From Microthyrium microscopicum (taxonomy: Eukaryota > Ascomycota > Dothideomycetes > Microthyriales > Microthyriaceae), in assembly GCA_010405405.1 (NCBI GenBank), contig MU004239.1, forward strand, positions 1,442,722-1,506,721: a DNA stretch of 64,000 bases, given 5' to 3'. Position 1 is the first letter of the stretch; every line of letters begins with the position of its first letter. The notes under the pieces are model-generated. The model had not been told where the DNA came from. It saw only the letters and a list, made by a program, of their open reading frames with translations, and did not search any database. Of this stretch, positions 1 through 9,893 are shown in pieces. Position numbers and translations under genes: made by a program.

Positions 1-1257
1 CACCGACCAGATTTCCTATATCACGCGAAGTTAAACAACTCACGGTCACACAAAACATCTCAACAAGACACTTCTTAGTCCCCACAAAAAAACAGTACCC
101 TGCAATACAACGACGCACCCCTACCTACGCGGCCCGTCTCGCGCCTTTCGCGTGCTCCCGAACCGTCCCACCCAGCACCTTTGTGCAACAGCATTCAGTA
201 TTTTCTTTGCGCCGTAAGACCGAGCCCAAAGCCTTTTTGCTTGTACGAGTACAACTTGCTGCACCTGTCCTAAAGTTCGTTGCTTTGCGACGAAATGCTG
301 GATACACAAGAAGGCCGTGTGTGACAGATATCGGGACTATGTAGGTTCCGACGTCCAGTTCACACAAAGTGTGGCACGACGGGAACATCGCTGTGTGGGT
401 AACATATGGGGAAGTTGGCGGTGAGTGGTTCCTTTGATGGGAAATCATTGGGGTTTGTTGGGGTATGGTTGTGTGGCTATGGCTATATGTTGGTTGATGC
501 GCGATGCACATATGGATACAGTTATGTTCTTGAGACTTGTGTTATAGGGACACGGCGTTGGTGTATAAGAGTGCAGCAGACTGGTGGCCGCGCAGCGCAT
601 ATATCGGTGGTCACGAATAGGCCAGCGGGGAGTGCAGAGAATATTCTGAATTCGCTCTTTTGCGAGCGTCATGCTTTTGTTCAATATTCTTTTGGTTTAC
701 GGTGGACGGTGAACCTCGTTGCTCTAAAGTTGCTGGTACATGAGGTATTTCGACTGAGACGCTCTGACGGGAGGGAACGGTCTTGAGGTCATGCGATTCG
801 GGACTGGGCCGCAGTTAGATTGGAAGGGCAATATAATTTGATATTGCGGCGCTCAACTTCAAGTGTACCGCCGGTACTGATATACGGAGATAAGCACAGT
901 ATTCAATGTCATGATGCTCGAAGGTAATAACGATGAGGAGACGATGCGGAGTATCAATGAATCAGTGATCATATTGGAGGGAGACTGGCCGAGGTTGTCA
1001 GTCCAAAACCCAAATGTCATCAGGTTGTAAGGCTGTGATGGCGCCAGATGGATTGCTTGCAGGAGATCAGCAGAATGTGAGGTTGAAAAAGCAGTGATGA
1101 CAATTGACAAGCAGTTCCGGGGCACGTTGTAAATCTTCCTATTGGACAGTAGATCAATGTGGAGCTCGAGGCTTCGAAAGTGGGAAAAGAGGCTTCTCTA
1201 TGACTTCCCTACAGGTTACCTGGCGCTTGTTATTTGCTGATTGCCAGAGCCCAAGTC
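1..1257. other. Left-edge stretch without a recognisable gene
   Basis: I recognise no protein family here. Short overlapping open frames on both strands (around 120-790) have no domain, no plausible intron structure and unusual composition, and I treat them as chance. The minus-strand frame at 859-1125 (88 codons) has a more protein-like composition and could be a remnant of a gene that lay next to the transposon, but I cannot identify it. The stretch ends where the inverted repeat of the neighbouring AT-rich element begins. Confidence 0.4.
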
Positions 1258-1325
1258 CCACACTACCTCTGGTGCGCGTTCTGTGGTTATTAGGGCAAGA
1301 TCTGGCCTATAAATTCTGCTACAGA
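1258..1325 (+). repeat. Left terminal inverted repeat
   Basis: The block beginning ACTACCTCTGGTGCGCGTTC at 1262 is repeated in inverse orientation at 5583-5646. I count two C/T-type differences in the 64 bp core, plus one more if the pair is extended to 68 bp. GC content falls sharply just inside the repeat, where the RIP-affected interior starts. Confidence 0.85.
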
Positions 1326-1549
1326 TCTAGGATTCTAATTAGGGGAGACCCTAGACTAGAAGAGTATACTATAGTATAAATTTATATAGTAGCTTGCTTA
1401 GTGGTTCTATATATTACTAAGGATAATATATCTTAATACTTAACTTTATATATTCTTAGTGTTATTTAAATCTTTAGATCTTACTCATTTTAACTAATCT
1501 CGTTATCTTGTCTCTTCTTATAATAAATTTAGGTAAGCACCTTACTAAA

Positions 1550-2570
1550 TTTAAACGCTAGTAGGTATAGGATATAATATTATAAGAATACTCTTGCTAT
1601 AAGATTGCTAGAGCCCTTAAATATTCTTAAACTATTATATAATATTAGTATAGGAAGCTTAAAATAACTACTTTATTTAATACTATTAGTATAGTTTAAT
1701 AACGTTCCTTAATTAATTTATTAAAAACTATTACTTTAGTAGAATATCTTCTATCTAAACCTAATTCTACTTAATTTAAGATAGCTAATTACCTATTGGA
1801 CCTATTTAATATAGAGGTTAGCTAAGATTAGGTCTATTGTATGCTAAAGCGTATAAAATAGATTAAAAAGAGGGTAAGTCGTTACTATAGCTTTATTTAA
1901 TTAATTCTTATTATATTTACTCTAAAATAGTGCTATAACATAGCTATTTAATAGTCCTTATACCTTTATTAAGAATTCTATATCAAAATAAATAATTATT
2001 ATCTAGATTAGATTATTTATATTAATAAATACGGCGTAGAGACTAGCTCTTTAGCTTATAGAATAGAATAGAGCCTAAAGAGTATAGAATATACTATATT
2101 CTTACTATTAGCAAGCTCTAAGAAGTAGAATATACTGCTAGTATATATTATATAGAGAATTTTATAGGTAGATCTATATTAATATAATACTAACGATAAG
2201 GGCTTTACCTACTAGTATAAATATAACCTACTTCTAAAGTATTTCGCTTTTCCTACCCTAAGGAATTCTATAGTTATAATAAATAACGCGTAGTTCTATT
2301 AACTTACGGATTTAAAGCCTCTTTTTAAGCGATTTAGTATTTAACTAGAGTTCTTACCTCCCTATAGTTCTAATTTTAATCTTATTAAGTAATTATTTAG
2401 TAATTTAAAGAAGTAGATTAGATTAAATAATAAGCGTTATAAAGAAGGACGATAAGAAGGATAGCTATTTAAGGAATATCTACGTTTAGGCCTAAAAGAG
2501 CTTAATACTTACTAGCACGTAATAAAATACTTCTATAAAAGTAAATTTAATATTTAATACTTTGTAGTAC
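1550..2570 (+). pseudogene. Tc1/mariner-type transposase remnant
   Basis: Reading the + strand in one frame gives a Tc1/mariner-like transposase riddled with RIP stop codons, since CAA and CAG glutamine codons have become TAA and TAG. The clearest signature is at about 2345-2390, which reads LEFLPPYS followed by NFN-x-IK. This matches the LEFLPPYSPDFNPIE block around the last catalytic acidic residue of DDE transposases; here the expected acidic residue is replaced by lysine (GAA to AAA or AAG). An upstream block at about 2265-2300 resembles the VIDNAxxH strand, and 1750-1860 resembles the N-terminal helix-turn-helix. Exact ends cannot be set because the frame is so degraded. It cannot make a working protein. 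Confidence 0.6.
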
Positions 2571-3746
2571 TTATAGATATCTATCTTAATTAAACTAACT
2601 CTCTTCTATATATTTTTTAGTATCCTTTTAGGCCTAATTATACTATTCCTTAACCTAAATAACAAAATAGCGAATAGCGTTATTCTTAATTTTAGGGTTT
2701 ATAGTAGTAAAGATCCTAATATCTTCCTCTATAGCTACCTAACTAATTCTTATATACTTACTTTAATATATACTTAGAATTAACTTTACCTACTTAAACT
2801 AAGACGTCTCTATACCTATATGCTTAGATAACTACTCTTAAAATATATCTAACTCTCTATTAGGGTTAAAAATAATTAAATCTAGTAGCGCTAGTAGTAA
2901 AGGACTACTAGTAGGCAATTTATTAATTTTTAAGGTCTTAGGCGTCTTTATTACTACCCTCTCTACTATAGCATAGATATTTAATAGATTAAAGCTAAAG
3001 AATAGCTTATTACTATTAAAATTACCTTTATTAATTCTATTACTACTAGAACTAGAACCTCTTAGACGCGTATCTTAGGTAAACTATTTACTAGTAGTAG
3101 AGATAAAGATATCTATTAAAATCTTATCTAGAAGCTATATATTAAAGCTCTTATAAAGCGCTATTAGCCTAATAATCTCGCTCTAGCGGCGAAAGACTAA
3201 TAGATTTATAATAAGGTGCTTCTTACTTAATCTAAGAATAAAATAATGCCCTTAAATCTTTAAAAAGAGATACAATAGTTCGTAATAGCTATATTTATCT
3301 AAAAGCGCGAAATAGGTGTTAGCATAATTATATATTTAATTATTCTTAATAACAGCCTAAATCTTAGAGGACTCTATATCTTTTTAGGTCTAATTTTAGG
3401 CTTCTTAAAGTTCTTCTACTATCTTTAAAGTTTGTAGTGCTTTATTAGCTTTATTAATAGTCTATAATATCTCTTACTCTAGCGTTACTAGTTTAGCTAT
3501 TTTAGAAGAGATGTTAATATAGGTTTAGAAGCGTTTATTAATCTTTGCTAGCTAATATTTAATATTAGATCCCTCTTTATTAAATATAAATAGTATTAAG
3601 GAATCTTTAGTAGTTTTGTTAATAAGAAGCTAAAGATAGGTCTAAATTAACGTTATAGAGCCTATTAGATAACGTTATTCTCTAGCTTAAGAAGCTTTCT
3701 ATTAAAGAGCTTCTTTCTAACTATTAAAGAGGGTAGTATATACTTC
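2571..3746. other. AT-rich RIP-degraded DNA, no identifiable gene
   Basis: This continues the AT/TA-rich interior. Several conceptual frames are locally protein-like on both strands, but none carries a family signature I can name. It ends with a short purine-rich run directly before the first LTR-like repeat. Confidence 0.5.
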
Positions 3747-3959
3747 TGTAATAATTCCTCTTTATAGGCTTGATAGCGGTCTTGCTCTAGAGGAGGCCTA
3801 CCCCGCAGTAGTGACGTCATAGTCACGTGCTACGTAATCTATGCGCAGATCCTCTACTACTTCAGCGCGCCTCCATAGCTCTAGATCTCTCTTCCCTAGC
3901 TTTGTATTCAATATACTATCTTAATCTACTACGGCTCCTATATCTCTAGGATCCTTATA
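3747..3959 (+). repeat. LTR-like direct repeat, copy 1
   Basis: A 213 bp block repeated in the same orientation at 4591-4803. It begins TGTAATAATTCC, contains the palindrome TGACGTCA, and is preceded by a short purine-rich run such as often lies upstream of a 3' LTR. The two copies have equal length and the differences I see are all transitions, so RIP dominates their divergence and it cannot be used as a clock. Fossil, not active. Confidence 0.6.
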
Positions 3960-5560
3960 TAATGCAAAGCTCTTTAAACTTTAACTCCCGCGCTTACCCT
4001 ATAGGAACTAGCCATTAGTTTGAATAGGCTCTTCAACGCGCAAAGCAAGCGTATAGCCATTCCATAGCGTAGCGAGATCAAATTCTGCACGCAAATTTAA
4101 TGTGTCTATAGACGCTTAGACTACTACCTAGCCCCTACGCCTACGCGTATGCCCCACTAATATTTAAAAACAACTCCCCTATATTCCAAACTCCTTAATA
4201 CATTAGATGTTTATTCCTTAGAGTACTAACGCTACGAATAGTTCCTAAGAAGATTTTTAGGTGGTCCCTCAAGAGACAAGAAGAACTAGTGGTTAGCAGG
4301 ATCCTACTAAAATAATAGGAGCAGAAGGGATAAGAGCGTTAGTAGATTCCTAAAATTCAATTAGGAACGAGCGGAGAATTCTTAGCATTCTCAGCATCCT
4401 TGGCAATAAACGGCATTCCATGGCACGTTTGATGGCTTCATAATAACAACAAAATAGTGGTTTTTCACCTATCTTCATGGTTCCCGCAGGTTTTCCACTC
4501 CCATAAGCAATTTTTAGAGAAGGATCAGCAAGGCAGGAGCAGGTTTCAATTTAGTTCAGTTCAGGAGTACTAATTTTAAAGGAAGGCTCATATAATAATT
4601 CCTCTTCACAGGCTTAACAGCGGTCTTGCCCTAGAGGAGGCCTACCCCATAGCAGTGACGTCATAGTCACGTGCTACGTAGTCCGTGCGCGGATCCTCTA
4701 CTACTTCAGCGCGCCTCCGTAGCTCTAGATCTCTCTTCCCTAGCTTTGCATTCAATATACTATCTTAATCTACTACGGCTCCCGTATCTCTAGGATCCTC
4801 ATAACTTCTATTATAGTTTTATTTAGTTATGCCTTATTCTTTCCCTTCTTAATGTTATATTTAACTATCTTGTAGTAAATAATTAGTACTACATCTCTAT
4901 TAATTTAAATTAGCGCCTTTAAACTACCCCTTAGTTATAATAGTAGCGCTAGAATCTAAGATTTCGTTAACTTATTAAATCTAGGCTATTAAGATCTCTA
5001 GCTAGCGTTTGCCCTATTATTTATCTCTTCTATGCAGCTAATTAAAGAGCTAGAAATTACTATTAAAGAGCTTTAATTTTAGCTCTATATTAGACTTCTA
5101 GCAGGTATCTAGAAGGTATAGATATCTTAAGATACTATAGGAGCTATTCCTAGAACTAGAGTATTATTTTAGCCTATTTTACCTATAATTTAAGTAGGTA
5201 TATCTACTAGCGTCTTAGGTATTAATTTATTAATCTTCTTCTTATAGGTAGAGCATTAAGTAGTAGTAGAATTAAGATCCACTAATATAGGGCGTTTATA
5301 TAATATTATTACTAGGAATAATAACGATAAGGCTATTTGCTAATAATTTAATAGGAATATAGCTCTTTTAGGCTTTCAAATAGTATAAAGATTAATTAAT
5401 TATAATATGTCCTTAGTAAGGAATTCCTACTCTAAAAACTACATTTTTAGCCTATCTTTAGATTACTAAGTAGGACTATAAAACTAGTATGTAGTTTGGG
5501 CCGCTAATAGTCTAATCATATATAAATTTATACTGTATTATACTCCTTGATCTCGTCGCG
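3960..5560 (+). mobile_element. Fossil LTR-retrotransposon pieces
   Basis: Between the two 213 bp repeats lies about 630 bp of less AT-rich DNA without a clear gene. After the second repeat, from about 4804 to 5540, the + strand has a charged, helix-forming, gag-like character. I judge this to be the 5' part (LTR plus start of gag) of an LTR element that is broken and heavily RIP-mutated, nested in the TIR-bounded unit. No reverse transcriptase or integrase could be recognised, so Gypsy versus Copia is undecided. Confidence 0.4.
4591..4803 (+). repeat. LTR-like direct repeat, copy 2
   Basis: Partner of the block at 3747-3959, same length and orientation. It is somewhat richer in C and G than copy 1, as if less affected by RIP. 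Confidence 0.6.
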
Positions 5561-5582
5561 CGATCCAATAGGAATTCCTGCT

Positions 5583-5650
5583 TCTGTAGCAGAATTTACA
5601 GGCCAGATCTTGCCCTGATAACCACAGAACGCGCACCAGAGGTAGTATGG
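5583..5650 (-). repeat. Right terminal inverted repeat
   Basis: Inverse partner of the block at 1258-1325; see that entry. To its right the base composition returns to normal. Confidence 0.85.
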
Positions 5651-8600
5651 TGTTGAACCAGTAGTTGGCCTGAGATCAGGCTGGTGGTTGGTCTAGTATT
5701 TACAGCCTTGTGCTTGTTCCTAAATACATCGGGTAGGAAATCTGTGTCGTGCATGAGGATTGATGCCTCACCGTTCAAAAGAAATAAAGATTTCTGGTAC
5801 GGTGAAGCTTTCGATTTAGTTGCACATAGATAAATTCTCAAGGCGATCGATTCATGCAATGCAAAATTGCTGGAAGACACTTTCGCCCTGTGACTACGTC
5901 TAGTAACTCTAGAAAGGACGTACTGGGGATAAGTGCGACAGCCTTGGGTATAGTGGTGGCATAGTCTTGAATATTAGGCTCTTTATACCTGACCCGCGCA
6001 GAAAACAACGGCCTATAAACGCCCCATGTCTTTAGCAAGATCTTGATTCTCTTAAGGATGGTGATAACGGAGATGGCCGAGCGTGGTTAAGCCCTATCGG
6101 AAGCAGTGCGCCAGCATAAGGTTCATATAAACTCAGATATATAACCCCACAGTGGCTGGGCTTGTCTATATGAATCTCTAGGTTATATTAATATGAATAC
6201 CGGTTCATGGTTCGAGAACTCGATCGTCGACGGGGTGGAGGTTCTACCCGTGCTGAAAATCGGTTCTGGTTATTTCCATCCATGTCCTTGCTACTAGGGA
6301 GCAGTGAAGTGACTTCTTGGGTTGAACGTATGATGCAATAGTTTAAGGCTGATTCATATATATATTGCACTACGAGCTTTTGTGGTATAACGAAGTAACT
6401 ATATGATTACTTTCATACTAACATGTCCCACATCTCTTGACTTGACTGTGCTAAAATCCTGTCACTTCAACATATCACACGAGAATTGAGGATAAAGGCA
6501 TGAATTGATCAGAAACTGGACTGGTTATTCTTGGTTTTCCCAAATCGTGGAAGGACGTCTTCATGAACACAAACAATAGTCTCTAGGTACAGTTGTAGAC
6601 AGCGTGATATTGCCCAGGTGGAGGGTGTTATAGCGGCAGACTTGAAACTCAGCCTGCGCAGCATCATCGTACGCCTCCACTCGTGGCCGGTTTTGTCTGT
6701 TTCTGGCCTGACAAGCCTCTGTATCCTCGCATATCGGCAACCTGCATGCCCTGCCATCATTCCTCCAGCGAATCCCTCATTCCATTTTGGTCCAATTGTT
6801 CTCTTCCATCCGTTTCTCTGCCATCCACGTCTGCAGCTTCCCATGTGTTTTCCAGCCTTCGCCGTTCAGTTTAAATCCTTGATCCTGGGTGCCAGCCTTA
6901 ACTCTATTTTTCCAGTTCTTGATACATCCCGCTATGCGGTGGCTCGTTGTATTTCTGACACATGCACAATCACCCAAGGCTTGCACTCCCCACTGGTTGT
7001 CGCTGGTTAACACTTAATATATACATTTATGCTTCTCATCGCACTGATGTCGGCGCTCTGGCACACACTCCAAAATAATGACACTTGTCTATTCACGGCA
7101 ACATTGCCGTTGCAGGGCTGGTCCCAGTTGACACCATTGAACAAGGAGAGGTGTGCTCGTATGGCCTATTGAATGCGATTTGCAATAAAAAGCGTTGGTG
7201 GTAGGCAATTGCACCTAGTCAAGTAACATATGCCTTGCTGCCCATCGCACTGGATCATATTAATCTGAATACCAGCCAGAACATCCAGTCATCAGGCCAG
7301 TTATTACTCTGTCCACCCGTCGACTGGACACATCGACACCGGCCCATGACAGGAGTAGTAGAGTGCTGGGACAATCCCTGATAACCATCATACAATGCCC
7401 CGGTAGCGTTCTGATGCAAGCCTCGAAGGTGAAAGCGGTATGTGGTCCGCTGGCCTTTTGACAGCCAACCACCAGTAGCTCTGCTGCTTGATATCTTTCA
7501 ATTCAAGGCCTCATGAACAAGTGTTTCTCTCTGCTAGTAGCCTAAAATGGTGATTCCGCAAGTTACTCCGCTTGAGGCATGGGCTCCAGCGTGTTTCCTA
7601 CCATGCAGATATTGTAACAGCTTGAACATCTTCTGTGCGCCTTCTAGAAACAACCTGGTCCTGTCATTCTTCGATTGGACTAGGTGGAATCTCGGTCGCC
7701 GGGGTTCATTGACGAATCAGTGATGCCAAAATACTCCATTTTGCCAGATTGCGGTGCCCATATCCTTCCTAAACGCGATTTGCGAACGGTCTTGTTCTGC
7801 CTCGAGGCTGATGGTGCCGCGCTGCAACTCCACTTCATCTCCTCGTGCTCGTTTTCGTCAAAAAATGCGTCTGTCTGCGTCGTAGCGTGCATATCTTGAC
7901 AGTGACGACAACATAGCTCTCCTTCTGGTCTTCCGTGCGAGGCTGTGCCAAAAAACGTCTACCCAACACCCTGGCCTAGCATTTCACCTTCAATGCGAGG
8001 CTTTTGTCAATGCCTCGAACTCCTTTCTTACCCATCTCAGATCCAGAAACTTAGATCATTAGTCGGCAAGAGCTTGCCGTCTTTGCTGCTGCCCTTGATT
8101 CCAATAACTCATTCGCATATCGTGCCTTTCTTATATCTATCCTGCCATATCCTTGTTTCAATGCCGACCCATCACTGTGCGCGTGCCCTCACATTATAAT
8201 GCACAAACCTCCCAGATCTTAATGTCCTAGATCAGTTCTTACGGCTGGCCCGCAACAACATTCCCAAAAGCACCCTGTTCAAGTCTGTTCACAGATAGAG
8301 AACCTTGAATACTCCTCAAGCCCCTCTCTTAGCTTCGGCCTCCTAAGCCCTCTCTGCCCTCTTTGGATGCTGGATGGGGGTCTGTTTCGCCTACGGTTGC
8401 TCAGTCCACAGACAACATTTGTCAGTCACAAGTCGCAGTGTCTATTAGCCGTCTAATCGTAAATATCCTGGACTATTTTGGTTCAGAGTTCCGATCTGGT
8501 CGATTTTCTTCAGAGGGTCTATTGACTAACCCTGCTCCGTTTCTTTCTGCTCGGGCGCTGGTCTTACCGGGCAACTGCCAGAGCTAGATTGGCTCTGGTA
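5651..8600. other. Gene-poor region upstream of the Myb/SANT gene
   Basis: I see no identifiable gene. Minus-strand frames at 5650-6038 look weakly coding-like, with protein-like composition directly abutting the transposon, and may be a disrupted host gene, but no family is recognised. At about 6070-6085 there is a tRNA-like A-box, TGGCCGAGCGTGGTTAAG, followed by only a partial B-box; no cloverleaf can be drawn. From about 7.9 to 8.6 kb the DNA becomes pyrimidine-rich and probably holds the promoter, 5' UTR and any 5' exon of the following gene. Confidence 0.4.
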
Positions 8601-9893
8601 GCTTATATGCATATCCGCAACACTGGCGAGCTCATATCGGGACGGCTTTCTCGACTATGGCATACAAGAACACTCGGGAGAAGGCGAACCTCTGGAATCA
8701 AACTCACCGAACGATCAACCTCCAGGTCAATCCTCTGTCGCCACCGGACATACTGGTCATACCCACTCTTCTTTCTTGCAGTTTGGATTGCCATCAGACA
8801 ATACTCCCGGCCAAAGTCAAAACCCGTTCTTGTCATCGACATCTCCTGTCGCGCCTGTCGCCAACGTCCAGCAGCAGCATGGTATGCAGGCTCATCATCA
8901 ACTAATGCAAGCAGGAGGCGTGGACGCAATGCGCCAGCCTCCATTGCTACGTCGCCCTCCACAGCAACATCAGCAACATCACATGGGACACCATCAATCG
9001 CCATATGGAACCCATCACTCTCACCTAGACTACAACCCACCCTCGCCCCACGGTCATTCTCGAAAGCGCTCCCGAGCCCGGAACGATCTTCATCTCGAAC
9101 TCCATGGTCTCTCGGGACTAGTGGACCCCAATGACCCTCATCAAGAAATGCCAGTGGAGCTTACTCCACATGGCCATCATGCGCAACCGCAATCGCTGTA
9201 CACACCACATACAGGGCCGCCGTCGTCGCAACTACCCCCTCCACAACATCACCATCACAGATTACCGAATCAACCACCACCATCAAAGATGAGGCGCATA
9301 GGTTATGACTCTCCTCCTCCTCAGCATCATGGTCCACCAAGCGTTGTAGGCCAAGAAGGCATGCCGCCGCCAGCACCTCGACCTCGAGGCCCGAAGCTCA
9401 AGTTCACCCCGGAAGACGATCAACTTCTGGTAGACCTGAAAGAGAAGAAGAATCTGACATGGAAGCAAATAGCAGACTTCTTCCCAGGACGAAGTTCAGG
9501 CACGCTCCAAGTGAGGTACTGTACAAAGCTCAAAGCCAAGACAACAGTATGGACCGAAGAAATGGTAAGTCTTCCAAGTCCACAAGCGTCGACAGATCGC
9601 AAGTTAACACCCAAAAGGTCCACAAGTTGCAAAATGCTATGCGCGAATACGAAACCGACCGATGGCGCATCATCTCCACCAAAGTCGGCAGCGGCTTCTC
9701 GCCCGCAGCATGCAAAGAAAAGGCCTCCGAGATAGCAGGCGACTCGGGAGACTTGGGGCTGCCGAACCCTGACACTGACAGACAAACAACCGGCGAAACG
9801 GCAGACGATTCCAACAGCTTCGTCGACCACAGGCTCAATGACGAATCTGCCTCGAGCGAAGTCAATGTCCCGACTGGTGTATCCTACCAATAG
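8600..9893 (+). CDS. Myb/SANT-like DNA-binding protein (5' end unresolved)
   Basis: Two exons are clear: one up to 9564 and 9618-9893, joined over a 53-nt intron (9565-9617) with GTAAGT donor and GTTAAC-type branch. The N-terminal two thirds is low complexity, rich in Gln, His and Pro (HHQ and PPQHH runs), typical of an activation or disordered region. The C-terminal part holds a Myb/SANT helix-turn-helix: RGPKLKFTPEDDQLLVDL, then TWKQIADFFPGRSSGTLQVRY, with the tryptophan spacing expected. A second, weaker Myb-like repeat crosses the intron (WTEEM, then ETDRWRIISTKVG). The likely role is a nuclear DNA-binding regulator; target unknown. The reading frame stays open upstream to a stop near 8598 without an obvious ATG, so a further 5' exon is likely. 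Confidence 0.7.

Larger units (their letters stand above)
1258..5650 (+). mobile_element. RIP-degraded composite transposon with long terminal inverted repeats
   Basis: Two inverted copies of about 64-68 bp, at 1258-1325 and 5583-5650, face each other across a very AT-rich interior. Interior DNA is almost devoid of CpA/TpG and full of TpA, the mark of RIP in Pezizomycotina. The left half encodes a ruined Tc1/mariner-type transposase; the right half contains LTR-like repeats and gag-like sequence, so the unit is nested. The inverted repeats differ only at transition sites. I found no clear target-site duplication, so the true ends are uncertain by a few bases. It is inference that the Tc1-like transposase belongs with these inverted repeats; the alternative is that the repeats belong to another DNA transposon that later received insertions. 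Confidence 0.65.

Noticed and set aside
121-786. Overlapping open frames on both strands near the left edge
   Set aside because: No domain, no signal peptide, no plausible splice structure, and overlapping frames on opposite strands; best explained as chance.
6064-6160. tRNA-like segment with an A-box TGGCCGAGCGTGGTTAAG
   Set aside because: The B-box is degenerate, there is no matching acceptor stem, and an unexplained gap follows the D-loop. At most a tRNA relic.
8589-9134. 181-codon + strand frame overlapping the Myb/SANT gene
   Set aside because: It lies in a different frame from the His/Gln-rich and Myb-encoding one and has no domain.
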